Positions 34,958 to 44,456 of a stretch of 64,000 nt of DNA are shown here, one piece after another. A program made the translations under genes and the position numbers. Source of the DNA: Deinococcus ficus (GTDB lineage: Bacteria > Deinococcota > Deinococci > Deinococcales > Deinococcaceae). The stretch's first letter is position 1. Each line of letters opens with the position of its first letter. Location: NCBI RefSeq assembly GCF_003444775.1, contig NZ_CP021081.1, positions 732,001 through 796,000 on the forward strand, given 5' to 3'. The notes below the pieces were generated by a model. The model did no database searches. It was not told the DNA's origin and saw only the letters and a program-made list of their open reading frames with translations.

Positions 34958-35706
34958 CGGCCCTGACCGTCACCCCCCTGCACGTCACGACCAGCGCGGC
35001 GAACGGCACGGAGCGCACCAAACGCCGGCTGCTGGACGTCCTGAAACGCTGCGGCCCGCAGACTGCCCAGGACCTCGCCGGGCAGCTGGAGGTCACCGTT
35101 CCGGCCGCCCGGCGGCACCTGGGCGACCTGCTGGACCACGGCCTGATCGAGACGCGGGTGGAGAAACCCGGCGGGCGCGGCCGGCCGCAGCACGTGTACC
35201 GCCTGACCGAGCGGGGCGAGGCGGCCTTCCCGAAAACGTACGCGGCGCTGTGCGTGGACGTGCTGCGTCACCTGCAGGACCTGTACGGCCAGGACGCCGT
35301 GCTGAAGGTCTTCGAGGCCCGCAACGAGCAGGTTGCCGGCCCGCTGAAAGAGGAACTGGACGCCCTGGACAGCCTGCCCGCGCGGCTGGCCCTGCTGACC
35401 GCGCGCCTCACCGAGCAGGGCTTCGACGCCGTGCTGGAGGAGACGCTGGAAGGCGGGGAGGTCGTGTGGACGATCACGCAGCGCAACTGCCCCAGCCTGA
35501 CCGTGGCCCGGCAGTTCCCGGAGCTGTGCATGGCCGAACTGACCTTCATGGCGCACCTGACGGGCCTGCCGGTCACCCGCGACGCCCGGATCGTGACCGG
35601 GCAGCCCTACTGCCGTTACCGCGTGGCGGCTGGCGCGCACGCTGAATCCGCAATTGGGGCCTCGTGCCCCTGCCGCGCGGCACAGCCGGGCCAGGACGGA
35701 AAATGA
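34954..35706 (+). CDS. SufR-like Fe-S-sensing transcriptional regulator
   Basis: 250 residues. N-terminal winged helix (RTKRRLLDVLKRCGPQTAQDLAGQLEVT...), wing GGRGRPQHVYRLT, dimerisation helices, then three cysteines spaced C-x12-C-x27-C (NCPSLTVARQFPELC ... PYCRYRV), the ligand arrangement of SufR-type cluster-binding repressors. The tail adds CPC. It starts inside the mrp stop and its own stop overlaps the next gene (ATGA 35703-35706). Probably senses cluster status and controls Fe-S genes; targets unknown. Confidence 0.82.
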
Positions 35707-36296
35707 GCGGGTTCCTGCCGACGGTCGGGGAGAAACCCCCGCCGCTGCACAGTCTGGTGGCGTGGCCGCCCGAGGCGCTGGACACCTGGATGCGCCGCAC
35801 GCAGGCGCGCCTGGGCGTGAGCGGGTTCGGGCTGCCACACCTGAACATCCGCGCGCCCTTCCAGACGTCCCTGAGCGCCGCCGAGCTCACGGCCGCCTTC
35901 CGGGACGTGCTGCGCGACCAGACGGAGTTCGAGGTGCAGATCAAGGGCTGGAAGCGCCTGCCGAACGTGCTGTTCCTGCAGTGCGGCGCGGGCGGCATCC
36001 TGCGCGCCCTGCACGAGCGGGCGCTGGAGGTGGGGCCGTCCAGCCGCGCGCCGTACGACGGGCCGGACTTCGTGCCGCACCTGACCCTGGCGCTGGGCGT
36101 GCTGCCCTGCGCCGAGGACGAACTGTGGGCCGCGGTGCAGGACCTGCGCCCGCCGGTCTCGTCGTTTACCGTGCAGGCGCTGAGCCTCACGCGGGAGGAA
36201 CGGGGGGAGGTGCAGGAACTGCACACCTTCCCCCTGCTGCCGGTGGGCGCGCCGCGCGAACCGGAGTTCCTGCCGGCCGGCGCGGAACCCAGCTGA
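35703..36296 (+). CDS. 2H-phosphoesterase (2'-5' RNA ligase-like) protein
   Basis: 197 residues. Two H-x-[T/N] motifs spaced as in the 2H superfamily: PHLNIRAPF (~40) and VPHLTLALG (~121). The first carries Asn where Thr/Ser is usual. Such proteins cleave or ligate 2',3'-cyclic phosphates or small nucleotides. It is third in an overlapping operon with mrp and the SufR-like gene, an unexpected partner. Confidence 0.75.
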   Translation: MSGFLPTVGEKPPPLHSLVAWPPEALDTWMRRTQARLGVSGFGLPHLNIRAPFQTSLSAAELTAAFRDVLRDQTEFEVQIKGWKRLPNVLFLQCGAGGILRALHERALEVGPSSRAPYDGPDFVPHLTLALGVLPCAEDELWAAVQDLRPPVSSFTVQALSLTREERGEVQELHTFPLLPVGAPREPEFLPAGAEPS

Positions 36297-36301
36297 GACG
36301 C

Positions 36302-36343
36302 CCGCCGGCAGTCCCTCCTTTCAGGGGGCCGCCGGCGGCTTTT
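36302..36343. terminator. Terminator after the mrp operon
   Basis: Stem CCGCCGGC 36302-36309 with GCCGGCGG 36331-36338 followed by CTTTTCC; the convergent gene ends at 36349. Confidence 0.6.
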
Positions 36344-36348
36344 CCTGC

Positions 36349-37809
36349 TCAGGCGGTCCCGGCCCGTTTCAGGCCCGGCAGCAGCAGCACCAACGTGAGC
36401 AGCGCCAGGGCAGTGACCAGCAGGCCCGCGTGCCCGCCACTCAGGAAGGCCAGCGGCACGGCCGCCGCGATCAGGGCAGGCACCCGCAGCGCCGGGCCCA
36501 GCGCCAGGGCGGCCAGGACCGCGCCGGTCAGGGCGCCCAGCGGCAGGGCCAGCAGGGGCGGCAGGTAGGCGGTGAGCACGCTGCCCAGAACGAAGCCCAG
36601 GCCCAGGCCCAGCAGGGCGGCGGCCAGGCCCAGCGGTGCCAGCGGCAGGCGGCGCGTCCAGGCCCACGCAGTGCTCAGGCCCAGCAGCAGCAGCAGCGCG
36701 GCGGGCGCGGCGAAGCCCACCTTGCCCAGCGTCTCGCGCAGGCTGCCCTGCGTGAACACCACGGCGATGTCCTGCGCGGTGATCACGTCCCGCAGCCGCC
36801 ACGTCAGGGTCTGCCGGCCGGTCAGGGCCCGCCCGGTCTGCGCGGTGGGGAACAGGGCGTAACGCTGGACCTTGGCGGGCCTGTCGGCATTCACGGTCAG
36901 GTCGAAGGCCCGGACCGGTTCGCGGCGCCCGGCCAGCTGGTAACTCCAGCTGCGCGCTCCCTGGTTGCGGTACGTGACGGTCACGCGCACGCCCGCCCCG
37001 CCGGGCACCTCGCCCTCCCAGACGCTGCCGCCGGTGAGGTCGCTGGCGCGGAACGCCCGGCCGTTGACCGTAAGCCGGAAGTCACTGAGGGTGCCGCTGC
37101 CGGTCGGCAGGGGGAACGCGAAGCGCATCACGGCCGGGTCGGGTGAGGGGTTGCGGAAAGTGTACTCGCCGGTAAACACGGCGTTGTAGTACGTGCCGCG
37201 CCCACCGGCCGGGTCCACGAACTTCAGGTCCGCGCGCACGGCGCTGGTGTCCAGCGCCACCGGCTGCTCGGTGCGCAGCGTGACCTGCCGGGCGTACACC
37301 AGTGCCGCGCCCTGCCGCACGAAGCCCTCGCGCAGGTCCTGGACGTTCGCGCCGTCCGCGCCGTGCAGGTAGGGCAGCAGGGCCTCCCAGCCGTCCTGCA
37401 CGTTTATGCGGGCGTACAGGTCGCGGGGAAGGGTGAGGGTGCGGGTGTAGGTGCGGTCCTCCACGGTGGCGGCGCGGGGGGCGGCCTGCACGGTCTGCCC
37501 GCCGTCCGGGTCGGCAGCGTTCGCGTACCGGGCGCTCTGCTGCGCGGCGAGGCGCAGGTCCACGGCGTGCCGGGCGACCGTCAGCGCCAGCACGCTGGCC
37601 CCCAGCGCGGCCGCCACGACCCCCCAGCGGCCCAGGGCGGGCAGTCGGCGGCCCAGCGCGTCCAGCGTGCGGGTGAAGCGGGCGCGGTCCAGCAGGCCGA
37701 CCAGCAGCAGGGCGAGCAGGAGGGCGGCCAGCAGCAGGCCCAGCGGGACCAGCAGCGAGAGCAGCGATCCCAGGGCGGTGGTGAGGAGGTGAAGGGCGGC
37801 TTGAACCAT
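36349..37809 (-). CDS. Multi-pass membrane protein with large extracytoplasmic domain
   Basis: 486 residues. One or two N-terminal helices, another near residues 55-80, an extracytoplasmic beta-rich domain (about 95-320; for example YTFRNPSPDPAVMRFAFPLPTGSG), then five or six C-terminal helices. The layout recalls CreD-like envelope proteins and vault-type domains, but no clear family match. GGAGG sits 5-6 nt before ATG 37809. A GGTGAG-N7-CTCACC inverted repeat lies 36-54 nt upstream. Confidence 0.65.
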   Translation of the reverse strand: MVQAALHLLTTALGSLLSLLVPLGLLLAALLLALLLVGLLDRARFTRTLDALGRRLPALGRWGVVAAALGASVLALTVARHAVDLRLAAQQSARYANAADPDGGQTVQAAPRAATVEDRTYTRTLTLPRDLYARINVQDGWEALLPYLHGADGANVQDLREGFVRQGAALVYARQVTLRTEQPVALDTSAVRADLKFVDPAGGRGTYYNAVFTGEYTFRNPSPDPAVMRFAFPLPTGSGTLSDFRLTVNGRAFRASDLTGGSVWEGEVPGGAGVRVTVTYRNQGARSWSYQLAGRREPVRAFDLTVNADRPAKVQRYALFPTAQTGRALTGRQTLTWRLRDVITAQDIAVVFTQGSLRETLGKVGFAAPAALLLLLGLSTAWAWTRRLPLAPLGLAAALLGLGLGFVLGSVLTAYLPPLLALPLGALTGAVLAALALGPALRVPALIAAAVPLAFLSGGHAGLLVTALALLTLVLLLPGLKRAGTA

Positions 37810-37844
37810 GGGAGCCTCCGGGCGGGGGAGAGGAACAGGGCGAG

Positions 37845-37863
37845 GGTGAGTTGTGTGCTCACC
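37845..37863 (-). promoter_or_regulatory. Inverted repeat upstream of the membrane-protein gene
   Basis: GGTGAG (37845-37850) and CTCACC (37858-37863) with a 7-nt spacer. Next to TATGTACT, a possible -10 on the minus strand, so it may be an operator. Confidence 0.35.
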
Positions 37864-37956
37864 TGAGTACATACCGCATTCGGGTTGGGCCTGACATCCG
37901 CCTTTCGGACGAGGAGAAGGAGGTGGTCCGGAAGGCGGACACCTCGCGGCCGGCAT

Positions 37957-37990
37957 AAAATCAACTCTGCTTGATAAATCGGTTGATTTT
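37957..37990. promoter_or_regulatory. AT-rich inverted repeats upstream of the VOC dioxygenase gene
   Basis: Arms AAAATCAAC (37957-37965) and GTTGATTTT (37982-37990), 9 bp each with a 16-nt spacer; inside it ATCAA-N6-TTGAT (37960-37975) forms a second palindrome. The element overlaps a TTGATA -35-like hexamer. Strongly AT-rich against the local background, typical of a repressor site such as MarR/HxlR type. Confidence 0.5.
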
Positions 37991-38017
37991 TTAAACCATA
38001 GGAGGTAAGGTGGTCCC

Positions 38018-38857
38018 ATGACTCCTCCCGTTCTGCATCCCACCAGCGCCGTCGGTGAGGTCACCCTCCTCGCCCGCGACCTGCCCCGCCTGCACGCCTT
38101 CTACCGCGACCTGCTGCGCCTCACCGAGCTGGAGACAGGCCCCGACCACGTCACCCTGGGCGTCCCCGGCCGGCCCCTGATCACCCTGCGCGCCGCCCCC
38201 GACCTGCCCACACCGGCCCCCGGGCGGCCCGGCCTGTACCACACGGCGTTCCTGATGCCCACCCGCGCCGAGCTGGGCCGCTGGCTGGGCCACGCCGCGC
38301 GCCTGAACCTGCGGATCGGCAGCGGCGACCACCTCGTCAGCGAGGCCTTCTACCTGAACGACCCGGAAGGCAACGGCATCGAGGTCTACGCCGACCGGCC
38401 CCGCGACACCTGGACATGGCAGAACGGGCAGGTCCGCATGGATACCCTGCCTGTGGACGCCCAGGCGGTATTTGATGCCGGCGAGGGCCAGCCGTACGCG
38501 GCGGCCCCGGCCGGGCTGACGGTGGGGCACGTGCACCTGAAGGTCGGCAGCGCCGCCCAGGCTGCGCAGTTCTACCGCGACACGCTGGGCCTGGACATCG
38601 TGTCGCACTTTCCCGGCGCGGCCTTCCTGTCGTGGGGCGGGTACCACCACCACGTCGGCCTGAACGAATGGGAGTCCCGCGGGCAGGGCCGCCCGGCCGC
38701 GCCGGCCACCGGGCTGCACGGCGTGAGCTTCACCACCCCGGACCTCGCCCCGCTGCGCGCGCTCCTGCACGGCCAGGAGGGCGTGGAGGACCACGGCGAC
38801 GCCCTGACCCTGCACGACCCGTGGGGGAACCGCATCACTGTCCGCGCGCAGGCCTGA
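38018..38857 (+). CDS. Two-domain VOC family dioxygenase (CatE-like)
   Basis: 279 residues with two glyoxalase/VOC repeats. The first half ([21 protein letters not shown]) is structural; the second keeps metal ligands: GHVHLKV His, YHHHVGLN His, and an acidic residue near the C-terminus. The closest functional relatives are catechol 2,3-dioxygenases of the YfiE/CatE type used against quinones and catechols. SD AGGAGGTAAGGTGG lies within 4-17 nt of the ATG. The AT-rich inverted repeat upstream suggests inducible control. Confidence 0.8.
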   Translation: MTPPVLHPTSAVGEVTLLARDLPRLHAFYRDLLRLTELETGPDHVTLGVPGRPLITLRAAPDLPTPAPGRPGLYHTAFLMPTRAELGRWLGHAARLNLRIGSGDHLVSEAFYLNDPEGNGIEVYADRPRDTWTWQNGQVRMDTLPVDAQAVFDAGEGQPYAAAPAGLTVGHVHLKVGSAAQAAQFYRDTLGLDIVSHFPGAAFLSWGGYHHHVGLNEWESRGQGRPAAPATGLHGVSFTTPDLAPLRALLHGQEGVEDHGDALTLHDPWGNRITVRAQA

Positions 38858-38893
38858 GCTCCCGCGGGCGCCGTCGCCGCCTAAGCTGGGGGC

Positions 38894-39748
38894 ATGCCGC
38901 GCCCCCTGCCTCTGGTGATCGCGCTGGGCCTCGTGACGGCCAGCCTGCCCGCCGCCGCCCGCGTGCCCGTCCCGGCGTTCCAGCCGGTGCTGGTGCAACT
39001 GCCCGGCGAGCGTGAACCCGACCTGCTGGGCGGCTGGGCAGCCGGGTGGCTCACGCCCCCGCAGGCCGCCCGGCGCCTCACCGCGCCCCTGAACCTGCAC
39101 GCCCGCACGTTGACCGGCCCGGCCTCGCCCGTGCGGACCGGGCCCGCGCGGTCCTTCGGGGATCCCTGCCTGGACGCCTGGGCGGTGCCGGTGCAGCCCG
39201 CCCGGGCCCTGAATGCCTTCCAGGTGTTCACGGGGCCGGGCGTGACCGTGCGCCCGCGGCCGGTCACGGCCCTGCCCACCGGGAACGCCACGTACCGGGC
39301 GGTGGTGGCGCAGGAACTGAAGCGGCGGGGTGTGGCGAACCCCGACGTGCGCCTGCGCGGCGTGACCCGCGTGGACCTGAACGGCGACGGCCGCGACGAG
39401 GTGCTGCTCGAAGCGTGGCGCTTCCCCGGCAGTCCGGCCTTCCCGCCGCCGGTGGGGGACCCCGGTGATTACAGCGTGCTGCTGCTGCGGCACGTGGTGG
39501 GCGGCCGGGCGGTCACGCAGGTGCTGGCCGCGCACGTCGCCCCGGCCGCGCGCTGGGACCCGGGAAGCGATCAGCCCATGCCCATGGCGACCCTGCACCG
39601 CCTGGCGGGCGTGGCCGACCTGAACGGGGACGGCCGCATGGAACTGCTGCTGTACGGCGCCTACTACGAGGGCTACGCCCTGACGGCCGCCGAGTGGACG
39701 CCCACGGGCGGCCTGCGCCCGCGGCTGGAGGCGGGGTGCGGGGTGTGA
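38894..39748 (+). CDS. Secreted protein with DxNGDG calcium-loop repeats
   Basis: 284 residues. Signal peptide (about 1-22, ending PAAARV). Two calcium-binding-like loops, DLNGDGRDEVLLEAW and DLNGDGRMELLLYG, as in VCBS/FG-GAP repeats. A lone N-terminal half without known motif. TAAGCT (38882-38887) lies 6 nt before the ATG. Likely extracellular or periplasmic; function unknown. Confidence 0.68.
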   Translation: MPRPLPLVIALGLVTASLPAAARVPVPAFQPVLVQLPGEREPDLLGGWAAGWLTPPQAARRLTAPLNLHARTLTGPASPVRTGPARSFGDPCLDAWAVPVQPARALNAFQVFTGPGVTVRPRPVTALPTGNATYRAVVAQELKRRGVANPDVRLRGVTRVDLNGDGRDEVLLEAWRFPGSPAFPPPVGDPGDYSVLLLRHVVGGRAVTQVLAAHVAPAARWDPGSDQPMPMATLHRLAGVADLNGDGRMELLLYGAYYEGYALTAAEWTPTGGLRPRLEAGCGV

Positions 39749-39763
39749 CGTCCCCGGATTCTC

Positions 39764-39787
39764 ACGTTCCGCACGGAACGTTATGCT
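39764..39787 (+). promoter_or_regulatory. Perfect palindrome abutting a leaderless promoter
   Basis: ACGTTCCGCACGGAACGT (39764-39781): 8-bp arms with a CA spacer. TATGCT (39782-39787) follows directly and is 6 nt from ATG 39794. The palindrome fills the -35/-10 spacer, the position of a repressor operator. Confidence 0.6.
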
Positions 39788-39793
39788 GATCGT

Positions 39794-40162
39794 ATGGGCT
39801 TCATCCTCAGACTGCTGGTCAATGCACTGGCGCTGTACCTGCTGACGCAGGTGTACTCCGGCGTGCGCTTCGCGTCCGGGGCGGACATCGGCAGCGTGCT
39901 GCTGGCCGCGCTGGTCATGGGCATCGTGAACGCCCTGATCCGCCCGGTGCTGCTGCTGCTCAGCCTGCCGATCAACCTGCTCACGCTGGGGCTGTTCACG
40001 CTGGTCGTGAACGCCGCCGTGCTGTGGATCGTGGCGAGCGTCACCGCCCTGAACGTGGCGGGCTTCGGCGCGGCGTTCATCGGCGCGATCATCCTGGCCG
40101 TGATCTCCTGGGTGCTGGACGGCGTGATGGGCGCCCTGGGCCTGGACGGCGCCCGTGACTGA
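39794..40162 (+). CDS. YvlD-like 4-TM 'phage holin family IV' membrane protein
   Basis: 122 residues with four transmembrane helices and the family motif MGIVNALIRPVLLLLSLPINLLTLGLF. Despite the database name, this family is chromosomal and not a lysis holin; YvlD relatives sit in envelope-stress operons. The start is fixed by TATGCT 6 nt upstream and a palindrome before that. The stop overlaps the panC start by 8 nt, so it leads the panC-pilT operon. Confidence 0.82.
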   Translation: MGFILRLLVNALALYLLTQVYSGVRFASGADIGSVLLAALVMGIVNALIRPVLLLLSLPINLLTLGLFTLVVNAAVLWIVASVTALNVAGFGAAFIGAIILAVISWVLDGVMGALGLDGARD

Positions 40163-41054
40163 GGCGCCCGGCGGCGTGCAGGTGGTCCGCACGCCCGAGG
40201 CCCTGCGGGCCGTGCGGCAGGGCCTCGGCCCGGTGGGGTTCGTGCCCACCATGGGTTACCTGCACGAGGGGCACGCGGCCCTGATCCGCCGCGCCCGGCA
40301 GGAGAACGCGCTGGCGGTGGTGAGCATCTTCGTGAACCCCATGCAGTTCGGCCCCACCGACGACCTCGCCCGCTACCCCCGCGACCTGGACCGCGACCTG
40401 CGCGTGTGCGCGGAGGCCGGCGCGCAGGTCGTGTTCACGCCGGACGCGGGCGTGATGTACCCTCCGGGCTTCAGCACCCAGGTCAGCCTGACCGGCGTGT
40501 CCGAACCGCTGGACGGCGCGGCGCGCCCCGGGCACTTCACGGGCGTGGCCACGGTCGTGCTGAAGCTCCTGAACCTCGTGCAGCCGGATCGGGCGTACTT
40601 CGGCGAGAAGGACTGGCAGCAGCTCGCCGTGATCCGCCGTATGGTCGCGGACCTGAACGTGCCGGTGCAGGTGGTGGGCGTGCCCACCGTCCGCGCCGAC
40701 TCCGGGCTGGCGCTGAGCAGCCGCAACAGCTACCTGGGCACCGAGCAGCAGGCCCGCGCCACGGTGCTCAGCCGCGCGCTGCGGGCCGTGCAGGCCGCGT
40801 ACGCCGCCGGAGAGCGCGACACCGCCCGCCTCGAACAGGCCGGGCTGGACGTGCTCGCCACCGATCCCGAGGTGCAGCCCGACTACCTCGCGGTGGTGCC
40901 CCCGGACCTCCAGCGTCAGCCCACCGTCACGCCCGACCCCCTGAACCGCGTGCTGGTCGCCGCGCGCATGTTCGGGGTGCGTCTCATCGACAACCTGCCC
41001 CTGGACCCCGCCGACCCTGTTCCCGCCGCCCTGCCCCCTGGAGGCCCCGCATGA
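40155..41054 (+). CDS. panC: Pantothenate synthetase
   Basis: 299 residues, nucleotidyltransferase fold. ATP-binding HEGH in PTMGYLHEGHAALI, FVNPMQFGPTDDLARYPRD, and the KMSKS-like loop GLALSSRNSYL are intact. It joins pantoate and beta-alanine. GTG start within the preceding gene, stop overlapping pilT (ATGA 41051-41054). panD, which makes beta-alanine, is 12.7 kb downstream. Confidence 0.95.
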   Translation: MTEAPGGVQVVRTPEALRAVRQGLGPVGFVPTMGYLHEGHAALIRRARQENALAVVSIFVNPMQFGPTDDLARYPRDLDRDLRVCAEAGAQVVFTPDAGVMYPPGFSTQVSLTGVSEPLDGAARPGHFTGVATVVLKLLNLVQPDRAYFGEKDWQQLAVIRRMVADLNVPVQVVGVPTVRADSGLALSSRNSYLGTEQQARATVLSRALRAVQAAYAAGERDTARLEQAGLDVLATDPEVQPDYLAVVPPDLQRQPTVTPDPLNRVLVAARMFGVRLIDNLPLDPADPVPAALPPGGPA

Positions 41055-42127
41055 CCCTCGATGATCTCCTGACCGAAATGGTCCAACGCCGCGCGTCCGA
41101 CGTGCACCTCCAGGCCGGCAGCCCCCCCATGGGCCGCATCGACGGCGCGCTGGTGCCGTTCGGGACGGAGAAACTCATGCCGCCGGACACCGAGGCGCTC
41201 GCGCAGGCCATGCTCACCCCGGAGCAGTGGGAGGACTTCGAGTACCGCCACGAACTGGACACCGCGTACAGCGTGACGGGCCTGGGCCGCTTCCGCTGCA
41301 ACGTGTTCCGCCAGCGCGGCGCGGTGGGCATCGTCATGCGCATCCTCACCGACGTGATCCCCGGCTTCGAGGCGCTGGGCCTCCCGGCCGACGTGATGCG
41401 CGGCTTCGCCGAGCACGCCCGCGGCCTGATCCTGGTCACCGGGCCCACCGGCAGCGGCAAGAGCACCACGCTCGCCAGCCTGATCGACCACCTGAACCGC
41501 AGCCACCCGTACAACATCATCACCGTGGAGGACCCCATCGAGATCCTCCACCGCAACAAGCGCAGCCTGGTCGTGCAGCGCGAGGTCGGCAACGACACCC
41601 GCGACTTCCGCACCGCGCTGAAGTACGCCATGCGCCAGGACCCGGACGTCATCATGATCGGCGAGATGCGCGACAAGGAAACCGTCGAAGCGGCGCTGTC
41701 TGCCGCGCAGACCGGGCACCTGGTGCTCAGCACCCTGCACACCCAGGACGCCATCCGCACCGTGAACCGCATCATCGATTTCTTCCCCCCGCACGAGCGG
41801 GACCAGATCCGCGTGCAGCTCAGCGAATCGCTGGTCGGCATCCTGAGCCAGCGCCTGCTGCAGCGCGCCGACGGCGTGGGCCGCGCCCTGGCCTCCGAGG
41901 TGCTGATCAACACACCCCTGATCCAGGACTACATCCGCGACGAGCAGAAGACCCCGCTGATCAAGGACGCGCTGATGGAGGACAACATCCGCGGCATGCG
42001 CACCTTCGACCAGCACCTCGTGGAACTGCACCAGCACGGCCTGATCAGCATGGAGGACGCCATGGAGGCCGCCACCAGTCCCCACGAACTCAAGCTGATG
42101 GTCACGCGCAGCGGCTTCGCATACTGA
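41051..42127 (+). CDS. pilT: Type IV pilus retraction ATPase PilT
   Basis: 358 residues. PAS-like N-domain (SDVHLQAGSPPMGRIDG), Walker A PTGSGKSTTLASL, Asp box EDPIE, Walker B-like MIGEMRDKETVEAAL, and His box STLHTQDAIRTVNRIIDFF. It drives pilus retraction, twitching and DNA uptake in competent Deinococcus. Start overlaps the panC stop, so expression is tied to a vitamin gene and the 4-TM gene. Confidence 0.93.
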   Translation: MTLDDLLTEMVQRRASDVHLQAGSPPMGRIDGALVPFGTEKLMPPDTEALAQAMLTPEQWEDFEYRHELDTAYSVTGLGRFRCNVFRQRGAVGIVMRILTDVIPGFEALGLPADVMRGFAEHARGLILVTGPTGSGKSTTLASLIDHLNRSHPYNIITVEDPIEILHRNKRSLVVQREVGNDTRDFRTALKYAMRQDPDVIMIGEMRDKETVEAALSAAQTGHLVLSTLHTQDAIRTVNRIIDFFPPHERDQIRVQLSESLVGILSQRLLQRADGVGRALASEVLINTPLIQDYIRDEQKTPLIKDALMEDNIRGMRTFDQHLVELHQHGLISMEDAMEAATSPHELKLMVTRSGFAY

Positions 42128-42300
42128 GACGCGCCGGCAAGCGGTCCCGGGTGTACACTCGCCATGTCGGCATGGCGTTGGTGTAGGCCCGGGTCTCTCG
42201 TGTGTACCCCGGTTCCCCGACCTGCCTCCCGAACGGCACCCGCGTGCCGGACGGGCGGCCCTCTCACGGGGAAGAGCAGGGGCAGTAAAGGTAGGCATGT
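42128..42300 (+). promoter_or_regulatory. 173-nt structured leader of the MsmK/UgpC-type gene
   Basis: TACACT (42154-42159) is followed at once by a perfect hairpin CGCCATG-TCGG-CATGGCG (42160-42177), then a second hairpin CGGCAC-CCGC-GTGCCG (42234-42249). An ORF of 49 codons starts at ATG 42164 (4 nt after the box) and ends at 42313, past the main ATG. Confidence 0.45.
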
Positions 42301-43506
<1,206 letters not shown>

Positions 43507-43523
43507 GTACGGCCGCACTGGCA

Positions 43524-43554
43524 GGGAGCGCCCGGGGGTGACCTGGGCGCTCCC
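43524..43554 (+). terminator. Hairpin after the MsmK-type gene
   Basis: Perfect 10-bp stem GGGAGCGCCC 43524-43533 with GGGCGCTCCC 43545-43554, 11-nt loop, no U-tract. Confidence 0.5.
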
Positions 43555-43574
43555 GCCTGTGTGGGCGGCTGCGC

Positions 43575-43580
43575 TACACT
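43575..43580 (+). promoter_or_regulatory. TACACT -10 box of the solute-binding protein gene
   Basis: Lies 66 nt before the ATG, so unlike most genes here this transcript should carry a ~60-nt leader with an SD. Confidence 0.45.
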
Positions 43581-43646
43581 TTGCCCGACCCCCTCATCGC
43601 CCGCGGCGGCCCGGCGTCCGTGCCCCCGGTTCCCCCAGGAGACCCC

Positions 43647-44402
43647 ATGAAAAAAGCGTTCCTTGCCCTGACCACCCTCGTTCTGCTCGCCTCCAGCGCC
43701 GAAGCCCGCACCTGGGCGGAGATCAAGAAGAGCGGCACCATCAAGATCGCCACCGAGGGCGCCTTCCCGCCCTTCAACATCATGAAAGGCACCCAGCTCA
43801 CCGGGTTCGAGGTGGACCTCGCGAACATCCTCGCCAAGAACCTGGGCCTGAAGGTCCAGTGGGTCACGCAGCCCTTCGACAACCTGCTGATCGGCCTGAA
43901 TCAGGACCGCTACGACTTCGTGATCGCCAGCCACGGCATCACGGCTGAGCGCGCCAAGGCCGTGGACTTCGCCAGCCCGCACTACTGCACCGGGGGCGCC
44001 ATCGTGACCAAGCCCGGCGGCCCCATGAACGCCGCCGCGCTGAAGGGTAAGACGGTGGCCGTGCAGGTCGGCACGACTTACCTCACGAACGTGCAGAAGG
44101 TGCCGGGCGTGGGCAGCGTGAAGACCTTCCCCAAGGACACCGACGCGCAGGCCGCGCTGATGGCCGGCCGGGTGGACGCCTGGGTGGGCGACAAGTTCAC
44201 CGGCCTGGACCTCGTGAAGGCCCAGAAGGGCAAGGTCGTTCAGGGCAGCCTGCTGTTCAGCGAGCGCATCGCCATGGCCGTGAAGAAGGGCAACAGCAGC
44301 CTGCTGAAGGAGCTGAACGCTGCGCTGGCCAAGACGCTGAACAACGGCCAGTACGCCAAGCTGAGCACCACGTACTTCGGTCAGGACGTGCGCTGCAAGT
44401 AA
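43647..44402 (+). CDS. Extracellular solute-binding protein, family 3 (amino acid ABC transporter)
   Basis: 251 residues. Signal peptide (about 1-18, MKKAFLALTTLVLLASSAEA). Mature domain begins SGTIKIATEGAFPPFNI and includes GFEVDLANILAKNLG, the amino-acid-binding class signature. AGGAGA is 5 nt before ATG 43647. The permease and ATPase are not next to it. A strong terminator follows, so it is monocistronic. Confidence 0.9.
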   Translation: MKKAFLALTTLVLLASSAEARTWAEIKKSGTIKIATEGAFPPFNIMKGTQLTGFEVDLANILAKNLGLKVQWVTQPFDNLLIGLNQDRYDFVIASHGITAERAKAVDFASPHYCTGGAIVTKPGGPMNAAALKGKTVAVQVGTTYLTNVQKVPGVGSVKTFPKDTDAQAALMAGRVDAWVGDKFTGLDLVKAQKGKVVQGSLLFSERIAMAVKKGNSSLLKELNAALAKTLNNGQYAKLSTTYFGQDVRCK

Positions 44403-44417
44403 ACGTTCACGGGTAGA

Positions 44418-44452
44418 GGGCCAGGGAAAATTACCCTGGCCCTTCGTTTTTG
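44418..44452. terminator. Strong bidirectional rho-independent terminator
   Basis: Perfect 10-bp stem AGGGCCAGGG 44418-44427 with CCCTGGCCCT 44435-44444, AAAATTA loop, then TCGTTTTT. The convergent RidA-like gene ends at 44457. Confidence 0.9.
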
Positions 44453-44456
44453 TACG

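Noticed and set aside
39782..39798. TTATG near the 4-TM gene start as a possible RDRM
   Set aside because: The right half does not match; the sequence is explained by the TATGCT box.
39794..40162. Prophage holin
   Set aside because: The family name is misleading; no endolysin, tail or integrase genes nearby and the gene leads a housekeeping operon.
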